Assembly (NCBI GenBank): GCA_002686265.1
Contig: NZBA01000008.1
Span: forward strand, 28,800 to 92,799
Source of the DNA: Planctomycetota bacterium
Lineage (GTDB): Bacteria; Planctomycetota; UBA1135; GCA-002686595
Reading direction: 5' to 3'
DNA length: 64,000 bases
This document shows, piece by piece, positions 42,080 through 50,554 of the stretch. Under the pieces are notes generated by a model. It searched no databases. It was given only the letters and a program-made list of their open reading frames with translations, and was not told the DNA's origin. Position 1 is the stretch's first letter; each line of letters opens with the position of its first letter. A program made the position numbers and the translations under genes.

Positions 42080-43560
42080 GGTGTCGCTCCGCCCTCGGGC
42101 GCCCGGCGCCAGACCTTCAGGTGCGAGAGATGGGCCGCGCGCGGGTCGAGTTCCACCGCCAGCTCGTGCACGCCACCGCCGCGCGGCAGGAGCGTCGTGC
42201 CGACGAGCAACCCTGCGGGCACGCCCGGGCGCCCCGAGCCGGTTGACAGCTCGGCCTCGAGCGGCCCGGCGGCGGCCCCTCCCAGAGGCAGGCGCGCCTC
42301 CCAGCGCAGGCGCAAGGCACCCGCGGCGTTGCGTCCGAGGACCACGACCTCTCCCAGGGGACGCGGAGCGGGCTCGTCGGCGAGGTGCGCCAAGAGCGTC
42401 AGATTCAGCCCCGGATCGGTCAGGAGTCGGACCTCGGCGGTCGCCCAGCCGGCGTGCTCCACGACGCCCACCAGCCGCGCGCCGAAGGCTACCGCCGCGC
42501 CCTCGCGGATTCCGCTCCAGCGTCCCGCCGCCAAGCGCAGGCCCGCACGGCGGGGGGAGAGCGAGGTCGGTGCGAGCACGCGCGTCGTCAGCCAACGCAG
42601 CGGGTCGAAGGCCCAGAGCGGCGCCCGCACGTCGGCGGTGGGATCGTCCTCCCCCCCACTCTCATCGATCGGGGCGAGGGCAATCACCTGGTGCAGGCCG
42701 CTGTGGTAATCCAACTCCGGCCGAACGCGCAGCAGGCGCCGGCCGGCACCCACCCCGGCCGCCTCCAACCTCCCGAGCCTGAAGCCGTTCGCCAGCCACG
42801 ACCAGCGGTCGCCGAACCCGCCCAACTCGGTGGGCCGCGGCTCGTCCACGCGTACCTCTCCCGCGCTCACGTTGCGCGGGCTGGGGTTGTGGACGGCCAG
42901 GTGGTGGGTAACTTGGTGGCGCCAGGACTCAGAGCGCGGGGCGACGGCCTCGCTCGTCAACCGCGGGGCGAGACCGCCGACGACCATGCGCGCCAAGCCC
43001 TCGGTGCCCGCCGTCGCGGACGAGTCCACCAGACGCGCGCCCACGAAGAAGTCCGCCCCGGTCACCAGGTCGACGGTCACCTCCCCGTGGCGCTCGGGGT
43101 GCAGGGCAACGACACGGCCGACGTAGGCGTCGCCGGTGACCACCGGCATCCCCGGCTCGATGCCCCGCAGGCTGGACAGGCGAACATCGATGCGATCGAG
43201 ACTGCTGGCGCCGCGCCGCACGACCTCGCCGTGGATGCGTCGGCGTCCGACGAGCAGGCCCGGCTCGGTCGGGAGGGAGGCGCGCCGCCCCTGTTCGAGC
43301 CAAGCCGCGGCGCGTCCCCGGGCAGACTCCTCCGCCCCCGCCAGGGAGGCCTGCGCCGCACGCACAGAGGAGGAGCGCGGCCAGTGCAGAGGAGCCGCCA
43401 ACTCGGGCAGGATCCGCGTGGGCAAGAGGAGGGCGTCGAGGACGCGCTCGGCGGGCGCGAAGGGCTTCAACGCCAAGGCCGTGGTCCCCAAGAGAGCGAC
43501 CAGGTACACGGTCCCCGCTGGGGAAAGCAAACCCCCGCGACGAGTCCCCCCCGCGCTCAC
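42076..43560 (-). CDS. mreC: Rod-shape determining protein MreC
   Basis: MreC links MreB to periplasmic PBP2. An N-terminal membrane helix (VYLVALLGTTALALKPF) and a coiled region (AAQASLAGAEESARG) precede a beta-rich core with EPGMPVVTGDAYVGRVVALHPERHGEVTVDLVTGADFFVGARL. That corresponds to the MreC beta-domain pattern (GxPV...GxVGxV). At 494 residues it is longer than the usual 280-370; extra beta-rich sequence makes up the C-terminal half. The start is GTG 43560, 15 bp after the mreB stop. MreC is otherwise divergent, so context supports the call. Confidence 0.85.
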   Translation of the reverse strand: MSAGGTRRGGLLSPAGTVYLVALLGTTALALKPFAPAERVLDALLLPTRILPELAAPLHWPRSSSVRAAQASLAGAEESARGRAAAWLEQGRRASLPTEPGLLVGRRRIHGEVVRRGASSLDRIDVRLSSLRGIEPGMPVVTGDAYVGRVVALHPERHGEVTVDLVTGADFFVGARLVDSSATAGTEGLARMVVGGLAPRLTSEAVAPRSESWRHQVTHHLAVHNPSPRNVSAGEVRVDEPRPTELGGFGDRWSWLANGFRLGRLEAAGVGAGRRLLRVRPELDYHSGLHQVIALAPIDESGGEDDPTADVRAPLWAFDPLRWLTTRVLAPTSLSPRRAGLRLAAGRWSGIREGAAVAFGARLVGVVEHAGWATAEVRLLTDPGLNLTLLAHLADEPAPRPLGEVVVLGRNAAGALRLRWEARLPLGGAAAGPLEAELSTGSGRPGVPAGLLVGTTLLPRGGGVHELAVELDPRAAHLSHLKVWRRAPEGGATP

Positions 43561-43575
43561 GCCGCGCGCCGCTTC

Positions 43576-44640
43576 CTACTGGTCCTCGTCGGAAGCGAGG
43601 ACCCGCGCGAAGACGTCCAGCTTGTCGAGGAAGATGCCCGTCCCCCGCGCCACGGCGGTCAGCGGATCTTCTGCCAGACGCGCGGGGATACCGAGGTACT
43701 CCGCGACCGCGTCCGCCATCCCGTGCAGCAAGGCTCCTCCGCCGACCATCGTCACGCCGGTGTCACACAGGTCGGCCGAGATCTCCGGCGGCGCCTCCTC
43801 GAGGATGCCGCGCACGGCGTCGCAGATCTGGTGCACCGGGTGCTGGAGAGCCTCGCGCACCTCGATCGAGGTGACCGTGCTACGCCTGGGCAGGCCGCTG
43901 ACGCTGTCGCGGCCCTTGACCTCCATGGAGAGCTCCTGGTCCATGGGCCAGGCCGAGCCGATGGTGAGCTTGATACGCTCCGCGGTCTGCTCGCCGATCA
44001 ACAGACTGTGCTGACGGCGCAGGAGGGCGATGATCGAGTCGTCCATCTCGTCCCCGGCGATGCGCAGGGAGGTCGAGACGACCGCTCCCGCCAGGGAGAG
44101 CACGGCGACCTCCGTGGTCCCTCCGCCGATGTCGACGATGAGCGAGCCGCGCGCCTCGGTCACCGGCATGTCGCAGCCGATCCCGGCCGCCATCGGCTCG
44201 TCGATCAGGAACACGCGCCGAGCGCCCGCTCGCTCGGCCGAGTGGATCACCGCCCGCCGCTCGACGGCGGTGATGCCCACCGGCACCGCGATCACCACTT
44301 GGGGCTTCACCCAGTGCCGGCCCTCGTGGACCTTGGTGATGAAGTAGCGCAGCATCTTCTCGGTCACGTCGAAGTCCGCGATGACGCCGTGCTTCAGCGG
44401 TCGGATGGCCTCGATGTTGCCGGGGGTCTTGCCCAACATGGCCTTGGCGGTGTTGCCCACGGCCATGCCGTCCAGCAGCCCTTCGCCGGTCTCCTTCTTC
44501 ACGGCGACGACGCTGGGCTCGTTGAGGATGATGCCTCGCCCTCGCACGCTGACCAGGGTGTTGGCGGTCCCCAGGTCGATACCCATGTCGACCGAGAAAC
44601 GTCCGAGTGCCCACTCGAAGGGCTTGAAGGGGTTCCCCAT
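43576..44640 (-). CDS. mreB: Rod-shape determining protein MreB
   Basis: MreB is the actin-like filament that organises lateral wall synthesis. The 354-residue product has phosphate-1 MGIDLGTANTLV, PSVVAVKK, AVPVGITAVERRAV, phosphate-2 LIVDIGGGTTEVAV and the adenosine motif VTMVGGGALLHGMADAVAEYLG, all characteristic. The ATG at 44640 follows a GGAG site at the normal distance; eleven codons upstream are leader sequence. mreC, mreD, PBP2 and rodA follow as one coupled unit. Confidence 0.98.
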   Translation of the reverse strand: MGNPFKPFEWALGRFSVDMGIDLGTANTLVSVRGRGIILNEPSVVAVKKETGEGLLDGMAVGNTAKAMLGKTPGNIEAIRPLKHGVIADFDVTEKMLRYFITKVHEGRHWVKPQVVIAVPVGITAVERRAVIHSAERAGARRVFLIDEPMAAGIGCDMPVTEARGSLIVDIGGGTTEVAVLSLAGAVVSTSLRIAGDEMDDSIIALLRRQHSLLIGEQTAERIKLTIGSAWPMDQELSMEVKGRDSVSGLPRRSTVTSIEVREALQHPVHQICDAVRGILEEAPPEISADLCDTGVTMVGGGALLHGMADAVAEYLGIPARLAEDPLTAVARGTGIFLDKLDVFARVLASDEDQ

Positions 44641-44722
44641 GCGCTTACTCCAGGCCGTTACAGGAACGCGCAAATGGCGTGGAGGGCCACGCTACGCTCC
44701 CGCTCCCACGGCGGTTGCTCGC

Positions 44723-44750
44723 AGTCTAGCGGTGGAAGGGGACCGTTCAA
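44723..44750 (-). promoter_or_regulatory. Promoter of the mre operon
   Basis: On the minus strand TTGAAC (44750-44745) and TAGACT (44728-44723) are 16 bp apart, about 83 bases before the mreB ATG. The match to sigma-70 boxes is four of six in each hexamer. No other pair of that quality was found in the 299-bp gap. Confidence 0.5.
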
Positions 44751-44798
44751 GGACGCCGACGCCTCGCCGACACGATTCGCGAAGACCCGCCGGGAAGC

Positions 44799-44843
44799 CT
44801 AGAGCATGCTCTGCTAGAGCATGGCCTGCTAGAGCATGGCCTG
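44799..44843. repeat. Three tandem 15-bp repeats upstream of mreB
   Basis: Three directly adjacent units, CTAGAGCATGCTCTG, then CTAGAGCATGGCCTG twice, lie at 44799-44813, 44814-44828 and 44829-44843; a partial CTAGAGA follows at 44849. Unit 1 contains a perfect 12-bp palindrome AGAGCATGCTCT. They lie about 50-95 bp upstream of the mre promoter. They may be binding sites or a chance tandem. Confidence 0.6.
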
Positions 44844-44856
44844 CGCGCCTAGAGAA

Positions 44857-44870
44857 CCGGCCCGGGCCGG
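44857..44870 (-). terminator. GC-rich palindrome downstream of the small membrane-protein gene
   Basis: CCGGCCCGGGCCGG is a perfect 14-bp palindrome about 70 bases after the stop at 44940. Adjacent GC-rich sequence (GGCGCTCGCGCC on the minus strand) can also form a stem. No T-run is present; the role as terminator is weakly supported. Confidence 0.25.
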
Positions 44871-44939
44871 CGCGAGCGCCGAACCGGGCCGGGTGGGTGC
44901 GGTGACCGGCGGGGCGCGGGGCGCTCGCCGGCGGGCGGA

Positions 44940-45164
44940 CTACTTGAAGAACAGGCCCGTGCCGTACTCGGTGCCCAGGGTGTAGTCGGTCAGGAGAATG
45001 GCAACCAGGAACAGGATGGTCGTCCCGATGGCGATGCCGTCGTTGACTCCCAGGCCCTTCTCCTCTTCGACCACCTCGATCTCGGCGACGGCCGCCCTGT
45101 CCTTCTTCGACCCGCCCTTGGGGGCCGCCTTGCGGCCGGACCGACGGGATGCCTTGCGTGCCAT
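44940..45164 (-). CDS. Small single-pass membrane protein, function unknown
   Basis: The 74-residue product has a very basic N-terminus (about 1-22, ARKASRRSGRKAAPKGG), a short acidic stretch (EIEVVEEEKGLG) and one membrane helix (about 42-60, GIAIGTTILFLVAILLTDY). The end is polar (TLGTEYGTGLFFK). It follows the coiled-coil gene after 32 bp, with an AGAGG ribosome site. The basic N-terminus suggests an inside position or nucleic-acid or lipid contact. I do not recognise a family; the compositional pattern makes a genuine gene likely. Confidence 0.65.
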   Translation of the reverse strand: MARKASRRSGRKAAPKGGSKKDRAAVAEIEVVEEEKGLGVNDGIAIGTTILFLVAILLTDYTLGTEYGTGLFFK

Positions 45165-45196
45165 GGTTCTTGCCTCTGTTCGGGGGGTCGGACGGC

Positions 45197-46054
45197 CTAG
45201 AGACGCGTCTTGGCGCTGTCACCCTGCCCGATGGTCTGGCCGGGGACGGTGAGGTGGATGATCGCGGTGCACATGTCGGCGCGCACGTTCTCGACGCGCA
45301 CCTGGCCCTTGTAGGCGGTGCCGTTGTGGATCTCGAAGGTGTGGCCGCGGACCACGTCGTTGTTCGAGCCCACGTTCAGGGCAACCATGCCCGGCGCGAT
45401 GTCGTAGAGCGCCTTGACGACCGTACCCTCGATCAGGGGCTGGGAGGTGATGTCGCTGATCGCGACGCCGGTGACGTCCACGAGGGTCGCCAACTGGACC
45501 TCGAGGTTGGAGACCTCGGAGGCGAGGCTGGCGATCTCGGCGTTCTTGTCACCGATGGTCTTCTGCAGCGAGGCGTTGAGCATCTCGACCTCGGAGGTAC
45601 GCGACTCGGCGTCCTGCTGGTCGCGCTGGGCCGCGTCCCGCTCGGTCTCCGCGTCGTGCTGGGCGCTGACGGCGGTGTCCTTGGCGGTCTGCAGGCCGCG
45701 GTTGTTGGCCTCGAGGTTCGAGACCGAGTTGGCGATGTTGTCGTAGTTGGACTGCAAGTTCGAGTTCTCGGCCTGCTGATCGTCGGCGGCCTTCTCCTGC
45801 AGGCGGGCCGCCTGCTGGGCTGAGTCGCGCTCACCGCGCGCGAGGTCCGCGTCATTCCGGGCGGTGTCGCCCTGCGCGCGGAGGTCGACGATCGCGCCGT
45901 CCAGCTCGCCCTTGGTCGCCGCGTGAGCCGCTACCTCGTCGTCGTACTTGGTCTTGAACTCCTGGCTGACGGCGAGGAGGTTCGCAGCCCAGGCCAGGAA
46001 GAAGGCGGCCAGGACGAGGTTGATGACACTGAAAATCCGTCCAATGGGGCTCAT
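45197..46054 (-). CDS. Membrane-anchored coiled-coil protein
   Basis: The 285-residue product starts at ATG 46054 with one membrane helix (about 7-28, IFSVINLVLAAFFLAWAANLL). A long coiled coil follows (about 40-195) with heptad-like Ala/Leu/Asn/Gln repeats. The C-terminal compact beta domain has YDIAPGMVALNVGSNNDVVRGHTFEIHNGTAYKGQVRVENV. This resembles C-terminal domains of some exported assembly proteins, but I cannot name the family. The strong promoter upstream, and the position between the mre block and the next envelope genes, suggest an abundant envelope or cell-shape protein; that is inference. The small membrane protein gene follows. Confidence 0.75.
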   Translation of the reverse strand: MSPIGRIFSVINLVLAAFFLAWAANLLAVSQEFKTKYDDEVAAHAATKGELDGAIVDLRAQGDTARNDADLARGERDSAQQAARLQEKAADDQQAENSNLQSNYDNIANSVSNLEANNRGLQTAKDTAVSAQHDAETERDAAQRDQQDAESRTSEVEMLNASLQKTIGDKNAEIASLASEVSNLEVQLATLVDVTGVAISDITSQPLIEGTVVKALYDIAPGMVALNVGSNNDVVRGHTFEIHNGTAYKGQVRVENVRADMCTAIIHLTVPGQTIGQGDSAKTRL

Positions 46055-46211
46055 GCTTGATCGGTGGGGATGAGGGGGTCCGGGGCGCTCGGAGAGGCGG
46101 TCCGCGCTCGGTCGAGAACCAGTAGCGAAATCCAGAAACGAGGCCCGGCAGCCGGCCTCTACCTTCGCGTCACCCGCGCGCGCTGGGCGCGAGGTCGACG
46201 GTCGGCGGGTG

Positions 46212-46240
46212 AGTATAGGGAGCGCCCGGAAGGCGGTCAA
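46212..46240 (-). promoter_or_regulatory. Strong sigma-70-type promoter of the coiled-coil gene
   Basis: On the minus strand TTGACC (46240-46235) and TATACT (46217-46212) are exactly 17 bp apart, five of six matches in each hexamer. This is the best promoter in the window. It gives a leader of about 150 bases before ATG 46054. Confidence 0.7.
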
Positions 46241-46268
46241 GCGACCCGGAGCCCCGACACGTCTCGGT

Positions 46269-47951
46269 CTAGGCCGCCGGCGGAGCGGAGTTACGGAAAG
46301 AAATGAGCCCTCCCACGAGCCCCGCGAGGACGAGAACCCAGGCTAGGTAGGGCTGCAAGAAGACGTAGGGCGGGCGCTCCTCGGGATCGGCCGGAACCGG
46401 CGGGTGGACCTCGAGGGTCCCGGACACGTCGCGGTCGGTCCCTGCCGCCGTGAGGCGCGCCAGCTCCCGGCCGGAGGGGTCGATCGCGCAGCTGATGCCA
46501 GAGTTGGCGACCCGGACCACCGAGCGGCCCGTGGACAGGGCCAGAAGGCGCGAGAAGGCCACCATCTGGTCGAGCTCGAAGCTCCCGCGATACCAGGCCT
46601 CGTTGGAGACCACCAGGTGCAGATCGACCGCCGTCTCCCGGACCGGGTCGGTGTAGACGTCCTCGAAGGCGTTGTCGAAGCAGACCGAGGCGGCGATGCG
46701 CCACTCCCGGCTCTCCCCTCCAAGGGTCAGAATGCCGGTCTCCCGCCCCGCCAGGAGGTCGGGAACGTAGCCCGCCAACTCGTGGACGAACCCGCGCAAG
46801 AGCGGCGAGTTCTCCAAGCCCATCAGGGACTCCGCTCCCGGGACGAGGTGACGCTTGAGGGCGCGCCCCACGCGCCGGCCGGCGGCATCGTAGAGCACGA
46901 CGGCGTTCGTGCGGCGGGCCCACTCACCCTCGCGCACGAGGACCTCGGCCCCGGTGAGGAACCACGTCTCCGACGGCAGGGCGCCCGTCCGCTCGGCGGT
47001 GATGTACCGGAGCAGCAGACTCTCCAGGCGGCCTAGGCCAGCGAGGAACTCGGGGATCCCCTCGTCGGTGATCTGCGCCCAGGGATCGAAGTGTACCTGG
47101 CCGGCGGCATCCTCGAGCTCGCGCCCGACGAGCAGGGTACGCAACATCGTCTCGCCCCAACAGACCAGCTCCGGAGCTGGACGTCCCTCCCGTTCCAGGC
47201 GCTCGAGGCCCTCGTGGGTGAGGTCCAAGGAGGCGCGAAAGACCTCCTCGAAGGGCGCCGACCGCTTGCGCTCCTGGGCGATGGCCGGCTGCACCAACAG
47301 CAAGCGCGGGCCCGCGCGGGTCTCCGGCGCGGGCAGGGCGACGGCGAGGGCGAGGCCGGCGAGCAGGGGCCCGACCGCCCACAGGGCCGGGCCACGGGTC
47401 AGGCGGCGGCGGGCGGCGAGCTCCGCCAAGCCGCCGGCGAGGGCGGCGAGCACGAAGGTCAGGCCTTCGACGCCCCAAACCCGCGCGCTGCCGGCGAGCA
47501 GCGGCAGGTCGAGGGCGAAGTGCCCCACGCGCAGCCATCCCAACCCGAGCGGCGGCGGAATGAGGGTCCGCAGGCACTCGAGCGAAGTCCAGGCCAGGGC
47601 CGTGGCGGCGGGAAGGGACAGGATGCGCGTCAGCCGTCGCAGGAGCACGCCCGCGAGGGCCGCGGTGAGGCCCAGAACGAGCCCACCGAAGGGCACCGCC
47701 GGCCACCAGATGAAGCGGATCCAGGAGAGCTGGAGGGCGAAGAAGACGCCCGCCGCCAGCCATTCGCAGGCGAAGGCGCGCCGTCCGCGGCGGCGCGCGT
47801 GGAACGCCCACAGCCCCACACCCGCGACGCCCAGCGGCGAGGGGGCGCCGCCGAGGATCCCCGGTCCGGCCAGGAAGACCAGACCCCAGGCGCAGGACAG
47901 AAGGCCCAGGCGCGGCAGGGGAGCGAGGGGTTCGGGCTCGACGCTACTCAA
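46269..47951 (-). CDS. lnt: Apolipoprotein N-acyltransferase
   Basis: Lnt adds the third acyl chain to lipoproteins at the inner membrane. The 560-residue protein has an N-terminal block of about seven hydrophobic segments followed by a nitrilase-like domain. The catalytic triad fits: Glu267 in CWGETML, Lys366 in GRALKRHLVPGAESLM and Cys424 in ASVCFDNAFED. A final membrane helix is near the C-terminus (YLAWVLVLAGLVGGLISF). The start is TTG 47951, overlapping the moeA stop (TTGA). Many predicted lipoproteins lie in this window, so it has abundant potential substrates. Confidence 0.93.
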   Translation of the reverse strand: MSSVEPEPLAPLPRLGLLSCAWGLVFLAGPGILGGAPSPLGVAGVGLWAFHARRRGRRAFACEWLAAGVFFALQLSWIRFIWWPAVPFGGLVLGLTAALAGVLLRRLTRILSLPAATALAWTSLECLRTLIPPPLGLGWLRVGHFALDLPLLAGSARVWGVEGLTFVLAALAGGLAELAARRRLTRGPALWAVGPLLAGLALAVALPAPETRAGPRLLLVQPAIAQERKRSAPFEEVFRASLDLTHEGLERLEREGRPAPELVCWGETMLRTLLVGRELEDAAGQVHFDPWAQITDEGIPEFLAGLGRLESLLLRYITAERTGALPSETWFLTGAEVLVREGEWARRTNAVVLYDAAGRRVGRALKRHLVPGAESLMGLENSPLLRGFVHELAGYVPDLLAGRETGILTLGGESREWRIAASVCFDNAFEDVYTDPVRETAVDLHLVVSNEAWYRGSFELDQMVAFSRLLALSTGRSVVRVANSGISCAIDPSGRELARLTAAGTDRDVSGTLEVHPPVPADPEERPPYVFLQPYLAWVLVLAGLVGGLISFRNSAPPAA

Positions 47952-49159
47952 ACCAGGGGACGGTAGCGGCAGGCCTCGCCGGGCGCGAGGGTCTCCCCCG
48001 GCTCGATGACCGCCAGGCCCGCGGCGCGCGAGAGGCCGACGACGTCCGCGGAGGAGCGCCAGGGCACGGCCCGCAGCCAGTCCACGCCGTCGGCGCCGCG
48101 GGTGACCGCCACCGGGATGTTCTGCTGGCGATCGCCGGCGCGCGGCGACTCGCCCTCCCAGAGCCCGACCCGGAGGTCGAAGCCCTGCTCGTCCACCGCT
48201 CCCCCGCGCCGGGCGAGGGCGGGCCGCACGAAGACCTCGTGGCCCACCAGACAGGAGACCGGGTTCCCGGGGAGCCCGAAGACGACACTCTCACCGCGCA
48301 CGCCGAACCAGACCGGCTTGCCGGGCTTGATGGCCACCTTGTGGAAGACGCGCTCGACGCCGCAGGCCGCCAGGGCCTCGCCCACCAGGTCGTAGCGGCC
48401 CATGCTCACGCCGCCGGTCGAAACCAGGAAGTCGGAGTCACCCAAGGCGCGCTCGAAGGCGCGCGCAAGCAGCGCGCTCTCATCGCTCAGGACCTCCACG
48501 CGCAGGACGTCCGCCCCGGCGGCGCGCGCGAGGGCCGCGAGGTGCAGGGTGTTCCCCTCGCGGATCTGCCCCGGGCCGGGCTCCTCGGCCGGAGACACGA
48601 GCTCGTCGCCGGTGGTCAGGATCGAGACCCGCGGGCGCGGGAAGACGGGAACGGGTTCGCAGCCCACCGCCGCCAGGACCGAGAGGTCGGCCGGCCTCAG
48701 GCGCCGGCCGCGGGTCAACACGCGCTCACCGCGGCGCACGTCCTCCCCGCGCTCGCAGATGTGCTGGCGCTCACGCGGAGAGTCGCTCAGAAGGACCGTG
48801 TCGCCCTCGCGCCGAGAGCGCTCGACCATCACCACCGCGTCGCAGTCGCCGGGGACCACCGCGCCGGTGTAGATCGCGACGCACTCCCCGGCGCCGACCG
48901 TGCCCGCGTGGGGTCTGCCGGCGCTCGATTCGCCCGCCAGGCGCAGGGCGACCTCGCCGCCGTCGGCCCGCGCGAGGTCCGCGCGGCGCACCGCGTAGCC
49001 GTCCATGGCGCTCTTGGGGAAGGGCGGCAGGTCTCCGTCGGCGGCGACATCGGTGGCCAAGACGCGCCCCGCGGCCTCGGCCAGAGCGCAGTCCTGGGGT
49101 GCGCCCGGACCGGCCGTGCGGTCGAGAATCTCGGAAACAGCCTCCCCGGGGGTCCGCAT
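47948..49159 (-). CDS. moeA: Molybdopterin molybdenumtransferase MoeA
   Basis: MoeA inserts molybdate into the cofactor with release of AMP. The 403-residue protein has LPPFPKSAMDGYAVRRADL, the metal-region TTGDELVSPAE, the active-site STGGVSMGRYDLV and the conserved FGLPGNPVSCLVG, all in family order. The ATG at 49159 is the first in frame. The stop overlaps the TTG start of lnt, an odd pairing functionally. No other molybdenum-cofactor genes are nearby. Confidence 0.95.
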   Translation of the reverse strand: MRTPGEAVSEILDRTAGPGAPQDCALAEAAGRVLATDVAADGDLPPFPKSAMDGYAVRRADLARADGGEVALRLAGESSAGRPHAGTVGAGECVAIYTGAVVPGDCDAVVMVERSRREGDTVLLSDSPRERQHICERGEDVRRGERVLTRGRRLRPADLSVLAAVGCEPVPVFPRPRVSILTTGDELVSPAEEPGPGQIREGNTLHLAALARAAGADVLRVEVLSDESALLARAFERALGDSDFLVSTGGVSMGRYDLVGEALAACGVERVFHKVAIKPGKPVWFGVRGESVVFGLPGNPVSCLVGHEVFVRPALARRGGAVDEQGFDLRVGLWEGESPRAGDRQQNIPVAVTRGADGVDWLRAVPWRSSADVVGLSRAAGLAVIEPGETLAPGEACRYRPLV

Positions 49160-49245
49160 GTCCGCGGAGTCTAACCTGCCGCCCCCACCGGCGCGGCGAC
49201 TCCGTGCCCGCTCCTCCCTCGGACCCCGAGTGCTCCCCAGCTAAG

Positions 49246-50547
49246 ATGGACACGATGCGCCCGCCCCCCCTCCCCCTCGCGGCGGCCACCGCTCTGCTCC
49301 TCGCGGGCTGTGGTCGCGGCCCGTCGGACACCGACGCCTCCCCCGCCTCCACGACCCGCCGCCTCGAGCCGACCCGCGTGCGAACGGCACGCGTCGAGCG
49401 CCGCGAGATGCGGCGCGTGCTCTCGACGACCTCGGTGGTGGAGAGCGAGCGCCAGGTCACGATCCTCCCGCGCACCTCGGGAATGGTGATCGACCTGCGC
49501 GTCGAGGAGGGGGACGCCGTGGAGGCCGGGGCGGTGCTCGCCGTGCTCGACCAGCGCGACGCGTGGGCGGCCTTGGAGGAGACGCGTCTAGCCCTGGCGG
49601 AGGCCACCGACAGCGTCGAGCGCGCCTCTCTCTCCCGGCGCGAGGCCGACGCCGACGCCGAGGGTCTGCGCCTGAGCCACGGACAAGCTCAGCGCCGGCA
49701 CGAGCGCAACGCCCGGGCCGGGCTGATCTCGGACCAAGAGCTCGAGCAGCTCGCCTTCGACCGCGACAGCGCCCTGCGCGCCTTCGAGTCGGGCAAGCTG
49801 GCGGCGGAGCGCGCGGCTCTCGACGAGCGCGCCGCGGCGACCGCCGCCAGACGGTCGCAACTGGCTTGCGACCGCGCCGAGGTCACGCTCTCGCACACCG
49901 AGATCAGCGCCCCCTTCGCCGGGGTCATCGCGCGTCGGAGCCTGCGCGTCGGGGACAACGCCGGGCCGGCGACCGAGGCCTTCGTCCTGACCGACCTCGA
50001 GCACCTGCGAGCCGTCTTCCCGCGCCCGCAGCGTGAGCTGGCCGTCTTCACCGCTCTCGGCGCGGTCGCCGACGGGGCGGGCTCGGCGGCCGGCGACGCG
50101 CGCATCCGCGCCAGGGCCGAGGCGATCCCCGCCTACGAGTTCCCCGGCGTGATCGAACGCATCAGCCCGAGCATCGACTCGGCCTCGGGCTCCTTCCGGG
50201 TCACGGCCCGGCTCCTCCCCCACGCTGACGGGACGAGTCTCCTACCGGGGATGTTGCTACGCCTGGAGATCGTCCTCGAGCGTCACGCCGACGCCTTGGT
50301 CGTGCCCAAACGTTCTCTGAGACGCGAGGGCGACGTGACCGTCCTCTTCAGCGTGCGCGACGGCGTCGCCCGGCGCGTGGAGGTCACGCCCGGGTTCAGC
50401 GAGGGCGACGCCGTCGAGGTGGTCCCGCGCGAGAGCGGGGCCTTGAGCGGGGGAGACCTCGTCGTCGAGGTGGGCAACCGCGACCTCGAGGATGGCGCCG
50501 AGGTCGAAGCGGCGAACGCGCCCGAGCGCGACGGCGCGAGAGAATGA
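49246..50547 (+). CDS. RND efflux membrane-fusion lipoprotein
   Basis: This is the periplasmic adaptor linking RND pump and outer-membrane channel. The start at ATG 49246 gives a signal with lipobox LLAGC (Cys22); ATG 49255 is possible. The lipoyl halves are visible as GMVIDLRVEEGDAVEAGAVLAVLDQRD and TEISAPFAGVIARRSLRVGDNAG, flanking an alpha-helical hairpin (about 120-205). The later beta-barrel region includes GVIERISPSIDSASGSFRVTARL. It is transcribed divergently from moeA and is followed by the first pump gene after 8 bases. Confidence 0.93.
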   Translation: MDTMRPPPLPLAAATALLLAGCGRGPSDTDASPASTTRRLEPTRVRTARVERREMRRVLSTTSVVESERQVTILPRTSGMVIDLRVEEGDAVEAGAVLAVLDQRDAWAALEETRLALAEATDSVERASLSRREADADAEGLRLSHGQAQRRHERNARAGLISDQELEQLAFDRDSALRAFESGKLAAERAALDERAAATAARRSQLACDRAEVTLSHTEISAPFAGVIARRSLRVGDNAGPATEAFVLTDLEHLRAVFPRPQRELAVFTALGAVADGAGSAAGDARIRARAEAIPAYEFPGVIERISPSIDSASGSFRVTARLLPHADGTSLLPGMLLRLEIVLERHADALVVPKRSLRREGDVTVLFSVRDGVARRVEVTPGFSEGDAVEVVPRESGALSGGDLVVEVGNRDLEDGAEVEAANAPERDGARE

Positions 50548-50554
50548 CGGCGCG

